Shown here one piece after another: positions 8,180 through 16,906 of a DNA stretch of 64,000 nucleotides. The notes under the pieces are model-generated. The model worked only from the letters and a program-made list of their open reading frames with translations, was not told the DNA's origin and searched no databases. The translations under genes were made by a program, and so were the position numbers. Location: contig NZ_CP009285.1 of the NCBI RefSeq assembly GCF_000758665.1, positions 3,782,001 to 3,846,000 on the forward strand, given 5' to 3'. Origin of the DNA: Paenibacillus borealis (GTDB lineage Bacteria > Bacillota > Bacilli > Paenibacillales > Paenibacillaceae). How positions within the stretch are numbered: the stretch's first letter is position 1; each line of letters starts with the position of its first letter.

Positions 8180-8479
8180 ATGAAAGTTAAAGTTAACCGC
8201 AATGCTGCAAAGGTTCTGAAGGATATGCTGAACACTCCTGAAGCGGAAGGCAAGAAGATCCGCGTCATTATTACTCAGGATCACGGCAATCACGGGCACT
8301 ATGATGTTGCTCTTGATACACCGACTGAGCATGATGAAGTGGTTGCCACGGATAAAGGTATCGAGATTGTGCTGGATACACGTCAACCGCTGCTCGACGG
8401 AGTCTGGATTCAGTATTTCTATGTGCCGCAGGAAGGCTTCTTCATTACGAATCCCTCAACAGGATTTCTTGAGAAATAA
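8180..8479 (+). CDS. HesB/IscA-like (A-type) protein lacking cysteines
   Basis: This 99-residue protein has the beta-rich layout of the HesB/IscA family: MKVKVNRNAAKVLKDML at the start, KIRVIITQ, a D-x-GIEIVLD middle and GFFITNPSTGFLEK at the end. Canonical A-type iron-sulphur carriers use three cysteines, but this protein has none, so it cannot ligate a cluster in the usual way. It instead has a histidine-rich loop (DHGNHGHYD, about residues 35-43) where the first cysteine region would lie. Cysteine-free relatives are known in Bacillales without a firm function. The gene is monocistronic, with TATAAT at 8131-8136 and a terminator after it. Confidence 0.75.
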   Translation: MKVKVNRNAAKVLKDMLNTPEAEGKKIRVIITQDHGNHGHYDVALDTPTEHDEVVATDKGIEIVLDTRQPLLDGVWIQYFYVPQEGFFITNPSTGFLEK

Positions 8480-8512
8480 GCTGCTCAATCTGAAATAAAC
8501 ACCATATGGTTT

Positions 8513-8570
8513 GAGACGGCATTGTCTTAACAGTTCTTGAGGGCTGCTAATGATAATGCCGTTTCTTTGT
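8513..8570 (+). terminator. Hairpin terminator after the HesB-like gene
   Basis: The arms 8513-8526 and 8552-8565 pair over 14 positions including G-U pairs, around a 25-base loop, and are followed by TTTGT. Confidence 0.65.
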
Positions 8571-8662
8571 ATTCAGCATTTGTTGTCCTTCCATGGCGAA
8601 AGTCGTTGCAAAAGTATGTATAATCGTTGCTTGCCTATATTAGACGGGATTGGATTTTTTAT

Positions 8663-8687
8663 TATACTGTAATTGTAAGCGATTACA
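8663..8687 (+). promoter_or_regulatory. cre site (CcpA operator) at the LipO-type gene promoter
   Basis: TGTAAGCGATTACA (8674-8687) matches every fixed position of the catabolite-responsive element consensus TGWAARCGNTWNCA. It lies 5 bases after a -10 like TATACT (8663-8668) and 24 bases before the TTG start, so CcpA bound here should block initiation when preferred sugar is available. Confidence 0.85.
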
Positions 8688-8711
8688 CATATACGCTGGG
8701 GGGAAAATCAT

Positions 8712-10301
8712 TTGAATAAGAAAAAAGGATTAACACTGCTGTCCGGTATTCTGATGATATCTATGCTTGCTGCATGCGGCAATAACAATGGCAACACCGG
8801 AGGAAGCACGGCGGAGCCGCAGGCTTCGGCAGCCGCGACAGAAGCTGCGGGGACGAATACCCAGCCAGCCGGAGATTCCGGCACAGTGGATACATCCCAG
8901 CCCGTAACACTTAAGATGATTTTTGTAGGGCCTAAACCAGTCGATTACGACCTGGTATTTGGAGAGATCAATAAGAAGCTGAAGGAGAAAGTTAACGCTA
9001 CGCTGGAAGCCGAGTTCCTGGACTGGTCGGATTGGGCGCAGAAATATCCGCTCAAGCTGGCGGCGAATGAGAATTTTGACCTCATCTACTCTGCCAACTG
9101 GGCAGGCTATAATGATCAGGCCCTCAAAGGCGGGTTTCTTGAGCTGACCGACGAATTGCTGCAGAAGTACGCGCCGATGACCTGGGAAGCGATGCCGGAG
9201 GTGGGCTGGGGTCAGGCGAAGGTGAACGGCAAGCTATATATGGTGCCTCAGAACCGCGGGGAAACGATTGAGAAGCTGATTCTGTACCGGGAGGACCTGC
9301 GCAAGAAATATAATCTGCCGGAGATCAACAGCCCGGAGGCGTATGCTACTTATCTCAAGACGGTCTCCGAGAAGGAGCAGGGTGTCACTCCGTTCGTACC
9401 GGAGACAGGGGACTGGAAGCTGCACAATCTGGACCGGGTCCTGCTGAAGCAGCAGAATGAATGGAACATGTTCGACTTTGATCTGCCGATTGGCTTCAAG
9501 CTGTCAGATCCGGCCGGTAAGGTATTCAATGTATATGAAACTCCGGAATTCAAAGAGCTTGTCTACTATTATAAAGATCTTGCGGATCACAACGCCTGGT
9601 CGAAGAGCGCACTCAACAGCAAGCTGGATCACCAGCAGGAGTTCCGTGCAGGCAAGACAGCATCGATCACACACAATCTTGGCACACTTGGGGCTTTAAT
9701 GACGGATATGCGCGAGAAAAATTCACCGTATGAGCTGGCTCTGGCTGATATTACACCGGACAAGAAGAAGTCTGTGGCTGTCTCCACCCAGAACGGGGTC
9801 TCCATTCACGCTACGACCAAGAACCCTGAACGTTCACTGATGGTGATTGATCTGCTGCAGAATGACAAGGAACTGCATGATCTGATGATGAACGGCATTA
9901 CGGCTGTGCATTATAATCCGGTTGGCGATGATAAATATACGAATGCAGAGAAAAATGCTAACTATACCGGATTCTCCAACTGGGGCTTTAACTCTCCATT
10001 GAACCGGGACAACGCCTCCTTCCCTGACGAAGGCAATGCGCTGACCGACAAATGGGAAGCTGAGGTTTACCACTATCCGCTGGAGACCTTTGTCTTCGAT
10101 AACAGCAAAGTGAAGACCGAGGTAGCTAATGTCGGTAATGTGATGCTGCAATATGGCATTCCGCTGGAATACGGTTCAGTGAAGGATGTGGACGGCGGAC
10201 TGGCCAAGCTTCAGGCACAGGTGAAGGAAGCTGGAATTGATACCATCATCGCAGAAGTTCAGCGGCAGATTGATGAATTCCTGGCTAATTCCGGACAGTA
10301 A
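8712..10301 (+). CDS. Extracellular solute-binding lipoprotein, LipO/DUF3502 type
   Basis: This 529-residue family-1 solute-binding protein has a clear lipoprotein signal, with the lipobox LAAC at about residues 19-22, followed by an Asn/Gly/Thr-rich linker. The fold region includes FGEINKKLKEKVNATLEAEFLDW and NENFDLIYSANWAGY. The C-terminal part (DGGLAKLQAQVKEAGIDTII) matches the DUF3502 tail of Paenibacillus LipO proteins, which bind complex oligosaccharides or aldouronates. The start is TTG at 8712 behind a run of seven Gs. A perfect cre site lies in the promoter, which fits sugar uptake. The usual permease genes are absent on both sides and terminators flank the gene, so it is an orphan binding protein. 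Confidence 0.9.
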   Translation: MNKKKGLTLLSGILMISMLAACGNNNGNTGGSTAEPQASAAATEAAGTNTQPAGDSGTVDTSQPVTLKMIFVGPKPVDYDLVFGEINKKLKEKVNATLEAEFLDWSDWAQKYPLKLAANENFDLIYSANWAGYNDQALKGGFLELTDELLQKYAPMTWEAMPEVGWGQAKVNGKLYMVPQNRGETIEKLILYREDLRKKYNLPEINSPEAYATYLKTVSEKEQGVTPFVPETGDWKLHNLDRVLLKQQNEWNMFDFDLPIGFKLSDPAGKVFNVYETPEFKELVYYYKDLADHNAWSKSALNSKLDHQQEFRAGKTASITHNLGTLGALMTDMREKNSPYELALADITPDKKKSVAVSTQNGVSIHATTKNPERSLMVIDLLQNDKELHDLMMNGITAVHYNPVGDDKYTNAEKNANYTGFSNWGFNSPLNRDNASFPDEGNALTDKWEAEVYHYPLETFVFDNSKVKTEVANVGNVMLQYGIPLEYGSVKDVDGGLAKLQAQVKEAGIDTIIAEVQRQIDEFLANSGQ

Positions 10302-10319
10302 AAGGCTGGAACCATAAGA

Positions 10320-10353
10320 AGGAGGCCCGCGTGGATACATGCGGGCCTCTTTA
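10320..10353 (+). terminator. Terminator after the LipO-type gene
   Basis: GAGGCCCGC (10322-10330) pairs perfectly with GCGGGCCTC (10341-10349), followed by TTTATG. The same hairpin may also serve the convergent SDR gene. Confidence 0.85.
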
Positions 10354-10375
10354 TGTTCAGTTTAATAGCAAATTA

Positions 10376-11332
10376 TCATATTTTCAGCAGGGTTTCCGCT
10401 TGCTCCAATTTGGTCATCTTTATACTAGCACTCCATAGACTCTTCCAATTGTCGTTGTTATACGAAAATATTGAGGATTTAATTTCTTTCTTACCCTCAT
10501 AATACTTCGCCGTTGTCTGACTCAGCTTCCCATCGGTTACCAGATTGGCTAAAGCTCTTCCGGATTGACGAACGGTATTTACATTCGGAACAAATAATGT
10601 CATTACCGGCATAATGTAATTCCAGACAAATTTTAATATAGGGGTGTAACTCTGAGCCAGACCGGTGCCGGGCATCATTCCAGGATCAAAAGCATTAACG
10701 GTAATCTTTTTGTCCGTATGCTGCTTTATTCTTTCGGCCAGCTCGTAGGTGAAATATAGATTACATAGTTTAGAGGTCGTGTAGCGGCGCCTTCCTATGA
10801 GGGCTATTCCTTCTTTTGAACTCACAGTGTCAGGGTGAGCCAGTGCTTGAGGATTGGTGAACGCCGGTTCTGGCATTCCCGTTTTTTTCAATGGATCATG
10901 CGTTCCGCTGCTGACAACCACGATTCGGCCTTCAGGTACGATTTGATCAAGCAACAGATTAACCAAGAGGAAATGTCCAAGATGATTTACGCCGAAGGTC
11001 ATTTCAAACCCGTCTTTGGTATAATGCGTAGCATCGATAAACTGTACTCCGGCGTTGCACACTAGTGCGTATAAGGGCGGGAAATCCATTTTTGAGAATT
11101 CTCCTGCGAAGCTTCTGACTGATTCTAAGGAGGATAAGTCCAGTTCCATAGAAGTGATGTTGTTATTGTTTGTTTCTTGTATTAAGGAGTCTACAGCTTG
11201 TTTGGCTTTCACCGCATTGCGGCAGGCGAGGATCACATAATTGTTATCAAATTTGGCAATCTGCTTTGCGGATTCATAACCTAGTCCCGAGTTTCCCCCT
11301 GTAATAATAACCGTTTGTTTACGCAGACTCAT
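10376..11332 (-). CDS. Short-chain dehydrogenase/reductase
   Basis: This 318-residue SDR resembles the protochlorophyllide-reductase/retinol-dehydrogenase-like group. The cofactor motif TGGNSGLG is at residues 11-18, then LVCNAGVQ, a catalytic serine in VVSSGTHD and the YTTSK pair (Tyr and Lys of YxxxK). The arginine in ILACRNAVKAK favours NADP. The start is the ATG at 11332, with AAGGAGAG upstream; a longer TTG start at 11353 would include that site. The gene is divergent from a TetR regulator, and the shared promoter contains two perfect inverted repeats, so it is the probable target of that repressor. The substrate is unknown; detoxification of an inducing aldehyde or ketone is a typical role for this arrangement. 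Confidence 0.88.
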   Translation of the reverse strand: MSLRKQTVIITGGNSGLGYESAKQIAKFDNNYVILACRNAVKAKQAVDSLIQETNNNNITSMELDLSSLESVRSFAGEFSKMDFPPLYALVCNAGVQFIDATHYTKDGFEMTFGVNHLGHFLLVNLLLDQIVPEGRIVVVSSGTHDPLKKTGMPEPAFTNPQALAHPDTVSSKEGIALIGRRRYTTSKLCNLYFTYELAERIKQHTDKKITVNAFDPGMMPGTGLAQSYTPILKFVWNYIMPVMTLFVPNVNTVRQSGRALANLVTDGKLSQTTAKYYEGKKEIKSSIFSYNNDNWKSLWSASIKMTKLEQAETLLKI

Positions 11333-11389
11333 TGTGAATACACTCTCCTTCAATAGAATATTTAAAATTAAAATTCCGCCATTCCTTTA

Positions 11390-11458
11390 GTTGACACCGT
11401 CAACATGGATAGAGTATACCTCCAGTATGTTGACGCTGTCAACAAGATGAGGTAAAAT
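11390..11458. promoter_or_regulatory. Divergent SDR/TetR promoters with twin TetR operators
   Basis: Two copies of GTTGAC-N3-GTCAAC occur at 11390-11404 and 11429-11443. The second contains both -35 boxes: TTGACG-17-TAAAAT (11430-11458) for the TetR gene, and on the minus strand TTGACA-18-TATACT (11442 down to 11413) for the SDR gene. The first lies just past the SDR -10 box. This is a textbook autorepressor arrangement. Confidence 0.85.
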
Positions 11459-11497
11459 TATAATACAAATTACATTTCTTATTCACCAGAGGATACT

Positions 11498-12061
11498 ATG
11501 AAAAATAATGGCGATACCAAACAAAAACTGCTTCAGGTCACACGGGAAATGATTGATCAGCATGGTGTTGAGGCTATTAATATGCGTGATCTGGGAGCTA
11601 AACTAAACTTATCCCGGACAGCAATGTACAGACATTTCAAGAATAAAGATGATTTGCTGGCAGCGATTGTGGCCGGAAATTTTGAAATGCTGAATCGTAC
11701 AATCAGCAGGTTAAGTGAAATGGGTCCAGAGCCACGGCAACTTGTATATACGATTCTGCTGGCTTATTACGACTTTGGCATCAGCAACCCCGAGCATTAT
11801 CAACTGATGTTCCGTAAGCAATGGGATAAGGAAATGTACCCGGAGCTTGTACAATCTGCTTTTTTTATTTTTGCACACGTGGAGGGCTGTCTTCAAAAGG
11901 CGGGGACTATCCGGAAATCACCTAATCAGTCCACCGCAATCATGTATGCTTTCATCCATGGTTTAGTTGAACTCAATATGTCCGAGCATTCTGAAACGGA
12001 AAAAGGACTGGACAGTCCGGCTCATCTCATTGATTCTTTTCTGGATCTGATTTTTGTATAG
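11498..12061 (+). CDS. TetR/AcrR family transcriptional regulator
   Basis: This 187-residue repressor has an N-terminal helix-turn-helix: KQKLLQVTREMIDQHG, then INMRDLGAKLNLSRTAMYRHFKNKDDLL (about residues 8-52), a clear TetR_N signature. The C-terminal ligand domain (YYDFGISNPEHYQLMFRKQWDKEM) resembles the TetR_C group with WHG-like features. It starts behind AGAGGA. It faces away from the SDR gene across two identical operator half-site sets, so it most likely represses itself and the SDR until a small molecule binds. The ligand is unknown. Confidence 0.92.
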   Translation: MKNNGDTKQKLLQVTREMIDQHGVEAINMRDLGAKLNLSRTAMYRHFKNKDDLLAAIVAGNFEMLNRTISRLSEMGPEPRQLVYTILLAYYDFGISNPEHYQLMFRKQWDKEMYPELVQSAFFIFAHVEGCLQKAGTIRKSPNQSTAIMYAFIHGLVELNMSEHSETEKGLDSPAHLIDSFLDLIFV

Positions 12062-12150
12062 TTAAATATTGGGCAACTGTAAGAGGGCAGGCGTAGATCA
12101 TATGCTCTCTGATCTGCGCCTGCCCTATGTGTTGATTCGTAATCTTATTC

Positions 12151-13500
12151 TTATACCTTGCGGGCCGGAGGAATGCTTTGCGGATTGTTGAATACATTTC
12201 CGGGGTCATATTTGGCTTTGACTCTCCGTAACCGGGGATAGTTCGCTCCATAATAAACCGGACCGGAATGTTTGATCCCCTGATCCGGAACATTAATATA
12301 GCTTCCCACGATGAACGGCTGCAGCTTCCGGCGTGTATTCCGCACCACGGCAATATTTTTGGCAGCATCCGATTTCTTGACCCATGAACTGTTCCACTCT
12401 ACATAGAATTTCGCTTTACGCCAGTAGAAGGCGGTAGATCTGGGTGATTTACGGCTTACAGCCCCGCCCCAGTTGAGGAAATAGAACCCTGCGAACTCGC
12501 CCTCCACGTTCTCAAGGAACTCACGCATAGACTTAAACGCTTTGTCCGGGAAAGGTTTTCTTCCGAAACCGCTGGAGAACTGGTTGCTGAATCTTTGGGT
12601 CTGCACCGGATCGGGAGCCAGCAGGAAACTCACTACTTTGGGATAAGGTAATGAGCGGATCAATTGATTCGTGGGCGTCCCTACGTCCGTAATGGGCTTT
12701 AAGAGGCGGACCGCCTCCGCTTTTGATCCGAGGAACAGGCCCAGCATGCTGACATTACCGCCCTTTTTGGGACCAATGGATAGCTCGCTGCCCAGTCTGG
12801 TGTTAACGGAAGGAGCCCAGCGCTGCCAGGCTTTGAGTACCTTCTCGAACTGGTTCCAGGGCCAGGTGATGCGAAAGACGGTCGCCGTGGCCGGCGCGGG
12901 ACGCACTTTGAACTTATAACGGGTGCAGACTCCAAAATTACCTCCGCCACCCCCGCGGGAAGCCCAGAGGAGATCGGCGTTGCTGTTCTTATTGGCGATA
13001 ATAATTCTGCCTTTGGCATCCACCATTTCAAGCTCAATCAGATTATCACTGACCAGACCTACGGTCCGCTGAAGCGGCCCAATTCCCCCGCCTAGTGTAA
13101 TGCCCCCGATTCCGACAGTTGGGCTATCCCCAAAAGGGGCCATGTATCCCTGCCGCGCAAGCGTATGGGCGATTCTTCCCACCGTATTTCCGGTCCCCAC
13201 TACTGCAGTTCCCGATTTTTTATTGAGCTTGATGCTCCTCAGTTCACTTACATCGATGACAATGCCTCCGTTGACCTGGGACAGATTGACCTCCAGCGAG
13301 TGCCGGCCGCTTCTTGGCCGGATAGGGATGTTATTCTCGTTGGCCCAGCGGATGGCATTGGCTACATCCTGCGTTTTCTGTGCGAAGACAAATACCTTCG
13401 GGAATCTGTCCGTATGCGGATCCCAATTTTTGCGTGCCGTTTCATAGCCCGGATTACCTTTATAGATCACCCGCCCGGTAAGTTTTGTTCCTGATTTCAA
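12151..13500 (-). CDS. FAD-linked oxidase of the berberine-bridge-enzyme type
   Basis: This 449-residue flavoprotein has an N-terminal PCMH FAD-binding domain (about 30-210) and a C-terminal BBE segment (YYGANYPRLRRVKAKYDPGNVF). H67 in RPRSGRHSLEV is at the position of the histidine that carries FAD covalently; the second, cysteine linkage of bicovalent members is not evident in the SPTVGIGGITLGGG loop. Such enzymes oxidise sugars, alcohols or alkaloid/terpenoid-type substrates with O2. No signal peptide is seen. The TTG start at 13500 has AAAGGAG nine bases upstream; a longer TTG start at 13557 lacks one. The gene is co-oriented with, and 115 bases after, the siderophore permease genes, so it could tailor a metabolite in that locus, but this is inference. 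Confidence 0.85.
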   Translation of the reverse strand: MKSGTKLTGRVIYKGNPGYETARKNWDPHTDRFPKVFVFAQKTQDVANAIRWANENNIPIRPRSGRHSLEVNLSQVNGGIVIDVSELRSIKLNKKSGTAVVGTGNTVGRIAHTLARQGYMAPFGDSPTVGIGGITLGGGIGPLQRTVGLVSDNLIELEMVDAKGRIIIANKNSNADLLWASRGGGGGNFGVCTRYKFKVRPAPATATVFRITWPWNQFEKVLKAWQRWAPSVNTRLGSELSIGPKKGGNVSMLGLFLGSKAEAVRLLKPITDVGTPTNQLIRSLPYPKVVSFLLAPDPVQTQRFSNQFSSGFGRKPFPDKAFKSMREFLENVEGEFAGFYFLNWGGAVSRKSPRSTAFYWRKAKFYVEWNSSWVKKSDAAKNIAVVRNTRRKLQPFIVGSYINVPDQGIKHSGPVYYGANYPRLRRVKAKYDPGNVFNNPQSIPPARKV

Positions 13501-13615
13501 TGATTCCAGCTCCTTTTGAGCTAACAATTTAACTGCATGTATGCAGTCAGGTCCCAATATAGTATGTAGGGCGTTAGTCTATGGAGTGGGCTTACGCGGA
13601 GAGTTTGCGTCAGTA

Positions 13616-14629
13616 CTACCCTTCTTTCTTCAATAGAAGATACAGGAAATAAGGAGCGCCGATAAAAGCAACCATTATTCCGGCAGCGATACCGTCAGGC
13701 TGGGTCAGGTTACGGCCAATCGTATCCGCCAGCAGCAGCAGCCAGCCGCCGATTAATATGGATACCGGCACGAATTGCTGATGCCGTGCTCCTACCAGGG
13801 CTCTGGCAATATGCGGAGCCATCAGCCCGACAAAGGCGATGCCGCCGGTCATCGAAACAGCCGACGCCGCCAGCGCAACCGCCGCCAGCATAAGGAGGAC
13901 CCGGTCTCTGGAGACCGCCACACCTGCCCCGATAGCAGTAGGCTCGTTCAAAGCAAGCAAATTCAGTGTTCTGGATTTGTACAGCACATAAGGGACCAGA
14001 ATGATCAGCCAGGGCAGCAGGGCGAGAACGAAAGGCCAGTCTGTACCCCACACATTACCGGCCAGCCATTTGGAGATGAAGTCCACCTTGGTCCGGTCCA
14101 CCGAAGAGATGAGTACGATCATCACGCCGGAGAGTGCCATGGAGAACCCGACTCCGGTGATGACCAGCCTGATCGGCTGAACGCCATCGGTGCGGGTGTA
14201 GGAGAAGGCATAGATGAGTACAGCGGTTACCAGGGCTCCGGCGAATGCCGCAAGCGGAATCATATATATGAAGGACCCGGCGTCAATGGATGCAAAAATG
14301 AAAAAGACGGTAACCCCGACCCCGGCCCCGGCATTAATGCCTATAATTCCCGGATCCGCCAGCTCATTGCGCGTAATGCCCTGCAGAATAGCACCGGATA
14401 AAGCAAGCGCCATACCTGCGAGCAGCGTAATCAGTATCCGGGGGAGTCGGATGGAGAACAGTACAAAATTATCCTCGAAAGAACCGTGCCCGAGGATTGT
14501 CGGAATCAGTCTCCCGTATGACACCGGGGAAGATCCAATCCCTATTCCGATAACGATGGTAGCCAGGATAAGAAGCATGAGCAGCGATACGACAAGCGGT
14601 TGATTACGATACAGCCGGGCTGGTTTCAT
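13616..14629 (-). CDS. FecCD-family siderophore ABC permease (second subunit)
   Basis: This 337-residue, about ten-helix membrane protein of the FecCD/BtuC family moves ferric siderophores across the cytoplasmic membrane. Typical signatures are LPRILITLLAGMALALSGAILQGITRNELADPGIIGINAGAG and GGIAFVGLMAPHIARALVGARHQ, the latter being the ATPase-coupling loop. Its start overlaps the stop of the first permease by four bases (ATGA), so the two are translated together. No ATPase gene (FecE/FhuC type) is nearby, so an ATPase must be shared from another locus. The pair is preceded by a ferric-siderophore binding lipoprotein with a Fur box. Confidence 0.94.
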   Translation of the reverse strand: MKPARLYRNQPLVVSLLMLLILATIVIGIGIGSSPVSYGRLIPTILGHGSFEDNFVLFSIRLPRILITLLAGMALALSGAILQGITRNELADPGIIGINAGAGVGVTVFFIFASIDAGSFIYMIPLAAFAGALVTAVLIYAFSYTRTDGVQPIRLVITGVGFSMALSGVMIVLISSVDRTKVDFISKWLAGNVWGTDWPFVLALLPWLIILVPYVLYKSRTLNLLALNEPTAIGAGVAVSRDRVLLMLAAVALAASAVSMTGGIAFVGLMAPHIARALVGARHQQFVPVSILIGGWLLLLADTIGRNLTQPDGIAAGIMVAFIGAPYFLYLLLKKEG

Positions 14630-15657
14630 GAGAAGGATCGCACTCCTTTACGGACAATGAACAGGAAGAACGGCAGGCCCAGCACAGCCACGATCGCGGC
14701 GACAGGCGTTTCGAACGGGACGTCAATCATCCGTCCGAGTGTGTCGGCGAACACCATAAAAGTGGCGCCGGAAATGGCGGACAGCGGCAGAATGGCGCGG
14801 TAATCTGTCCCGGCAAACACCCGCACGAGATGGGGGATCATCAGGCCGACGAAGGCGATGTTGCCGACAAGAGCAACAGCAGCGCCTGCGAGCAGCGTGA
14901 TCAATATGTACAATGCAATCTTAACCTGAGTCGTCTTGAGCCCAAGACTCACAGCTGTTCCTTCATTCAGACTAAGGATTGTCAGCTGACGGGACAACAG
15001 AATGGAGACGATAAGGCAAATGATAATAATAGGGGCAATTGCTGTAATCTGGCCCCAGGTAGTGCCGATCAGTCCGCCGGATGTCCACATCGATACGTTT
15101 TTAGAGATCTTGAATTGAAGGCTGATTCCTTCGGCTACAGCGGTCAGCAGGGCCGATACGGCAGAACCGGCCAGCACCATCCGCAGAGGGGACATATTCT
15201 GCCTCCGGAGTGCAGCGATGCCGAACACCAGCATCACGCCACAGGCTGCGCCGATGAAACAGGCGATCATAATTCCGTAGTATCCGATGGAGGGGATGAA
15301 GGCGAAGGATACCGCAAGGGCAGCATTGGCACCTGCTGTCAGACCAAGCAGCCCCGGGTCGGCAAGCGGATTTCGGGTTAGACCCTGCATGATCGCCCCG
15401 GCAACAGCGAGGGCGGCACCTACCAGAATGCCGCCGACTTCGCGGGGGAGCCGCAGTTCACGGATGATAGAGATATCACCACCCGTAGCCTTCGGATTGC
15501 TGATGGCGCTCCAAATATCCGTCAATGAAACATTTTTGGCACCGAGCCTGACCGCCAGGGCAAATACGGCCACAAATAAAATCATGCTGACGAGCAGCTT
15601 AAGCACAAAAGTAGAGTTTATCGGCTTTTGCGGAGATTGTTTCTCCATTTCGACCAT
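14626..15657 (-). CDS. FecCD-family siderophore ABC permease (first subunit)
   Basis: This 343-residue FecCD permease is the partner of the following subunit. It shows LRLPREVGGILVGAALAVAGAIMQGLTRNPLADPGLLGLTAGANAA and GNIAFVGLMIPHLVRVFAGTDYR, the coupling loop for the ATPase. A cytoplasmic N-terminal stretch (MVEMEKQSPQKPINS) comes before the first helix. The ATG at 15657 lies behind AAGGAACGG. A hairpin with a T-run on the coding strand sits between this gene and the upstream binding-protein gene and probably lowers permease expression relative to the binding protein. Confidence 0.94.
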   Translation of the reverse strand: MVEMEKQSPQKPINSTFVLKLLVSMILFVAVFALAVRLGAKNVSLTDIWSAISNPKATGGDISIIRELRLPREVGGILVGAALAVAGAIMQGLTRNPLADPGLLGLTAGANAALAVSFAFIPSIGYYGIMIACFIGAACGVMLVFGIAALRRQNMSPLRMVLAGSAVSALLTAVAEGISLQFKISKNVSMWTSGGLIGTTWGQITAIAPIIIICLIVSILLSRQLTILSLNEGTAVSLGLKTTQVKIALYILITLLAGAAVALVGNIAFVGLMIPHLVRVFAGTDYRAILPLSAISGATFMVFADTLGRMIDVPFETPVAAIVAVLGLPFFLFIVRKGVRSFS

Positions 15658-15677
15658 CCGTTCCTTATCAATTTGCG

Positions 15678-15702
15678 AAAAAAAAGAACGCGATTTGCGC
15701 TC
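15678..15702 (-). terminator. Intercistronic attenuating terminator between binding protein and permeases
   Basis: On the minus strand GAGCGC, loop AAATC and GCGTTC form a six-pair stem followed by eight T (plus-strand A run 15678-15685). Because the genes on both sides belong to one operon, this is best read as a partial terminator that sets the ratio of binding protein to permease. Confidence 0.7.
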
Positions 15703-15743
15703 CTTTTTTTCGGTTTCAACCTGGCTGGACTCCTGATTAATAA

Positions 15744-16718
15744 TTAATTCCCCAACAATGATTTGGTAATGAAATCAAGCTGATAGTCAAGCGACAGAGC
15801 ATCGTTGAAATAGAAGGATGTAGCATCTATTTCGTAGACATGATTACTTTTGACGGCCGGGATATCCTTGTAAGTGGAAGTCTCCTGGAAGGAAGCATCT
15901 CCGGCAGGGTCTTTACTGTAGATAACGTAATCTCCCATATAATCCGGCAGGATTTCCAGTGACAAATTGAAGTATCCGTCTTTGGCTGTCATTTCCTTCA
16001 CTTTATCCGGCATCTTCAGCCCCATGGCCTGATAGATGATTTCTGTACCGCGTCCCCAGGCGCTGCCGAAGGTGTACAGATTTTTGGAATCTCCTTCAAT
16101 CACCGAGATCGTGCTGTCGGCACCGATTTTGGCTTTGATTTCTTCACCGGCCGCCTGGGCGCGTGCCTTGAAATCAGCAATCCAGTCAGCGGCTTTCTGC
16201 TCCTGGTTAACCGCTTTGCCGATCTCCAGAATCTGGGTCAGATAATCCACTTTGTTGTATGTATAGGTAACCACCGGTGCGATTTGTTTCATTTTGTCGA
16301 GGTTTTTAGTGTCTGATGAAGCGATGATTAAATCCGGTTTGAGATTCAGAATACTCTCCACATTCTCCTCAGAGACTTCGGCGACATCCTTCAATTGATC
16401 CTGGAAATTAGGATTTGCTTTGATGTAGGAATCCACTCCGGCGAGGGGGATATCCAGAGCGAGCAGATTGCCTGCATATCCGGCAAGAACTACAACACGC
16501 TGTGGATTGGCGGGAACTTCGATAGGTCCGGTCTCGGATTCATAAGTAATGGTATCTGTGCTGCTGTTGTCAGCACTTGCAGTTGCGCTGGCTTCAGGTG
16601 CCGGTGTAGATGTGGCGGCCGCCGTGTTGCTGCTTGAACTGTTGTTGCTTGCATTATTGCCGCAGGCGCTTAGAAGCAGGAGGGTAAGGATGAGTAGAGG
16701 TAATAACAATTTCTTCAT
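15744..16718 (-). CDS. Ferric-siderophore ABC transporter substrate-binding lipoprotein
   Basis: This 324-residue FecB/FhuD-type binding lipoprotein has signal peptide MKKLLLPLLILTLLLLSAC with lipobox LSAC, then a Ser/Ala/Thr-rich linker, then the binding domain (PQRVVVLAGYAGNLLALDIPLAGVDSY, and NLKPDLIIASS in the first lobe). The start at 16718 has GGGAG upstream; longer starts would run through the Fur box. The promoter TTGATA-16-TAAAAT overlaps a perfect Fur box, so the gene and the two permeases should be induced by iron starvation. It faces away from the prenyltransferase fusion gene across that box. The precise siderophore is unknown. Confidence 0.94.
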   Translation of the reverse strand: MKKLLLPLLILTLLLLSACGNNASNNSSSSNTAAATSTPAPEASATASADNSSTDTITYESETGPIEVPANPQRVVVLAGYAGNLLALDIPLAGVDSYIKANPNFQDQLKDVAEVSEENVESILNLKPDLIIASSDTKNLDKMKQIAPVVTYTYNKVDYLTQILEIGKAVNQEQKAADWIADFKARAQAAGEEIKAKIGADSTISVIEGDSKNLYTFGSAWGRGTEIIYQAMGLKMPDKVKEMTAKDGYFNLSLEILPDYMGDYVIYSKDPAGDASFQETSTYKDIPAVKSNHVYEIDATSFYFNDALSLDYQLDFITKSLLGN

Positions 16719-16744
16719 TTCTGATAATCTCCCTTTCAATGATG

Positions 16745-16774
16745 ATTTTATGAAATTGATAATCATTATCAATT
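16745..16774 (-). promoter_or_regulatory. Perfect Fur box over the siderophore operon promoter
   Basis: TGATAATCATTATCA (16757-16771) is a perfect 7-1-7 Fur site extended to a 21-bp near-palindrome (16754-16774). The minus-strand promoter TTGATA (16772-16767), 16 bases, TAAAAT (16750-16745) has its -35 inside the box. The divergent terpene/prenyltransferase gene begins 133 bases to the right and might also be affected. Confidence 0.92.
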
Positions 16775-16906
16775 GTATGACTGTTAAAACTTTAATTGTT
16801 TATTGCCCGTTTGTCAATCCTTAACTTGATTTCGTAACCATGCTGCCATTTGTTCGTATAAGGTTAAAAAGTGTGATCCCCATCTGCCCAAGGAACCGAA
16901 TGCAGC

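Noticed and set aside
13775..14401. 208-residue plus-strand frame over the FecCD permease gene
   Set aside because: It is the complement of a strongly conserved permease and has low-complexity, non-protein-like composition.
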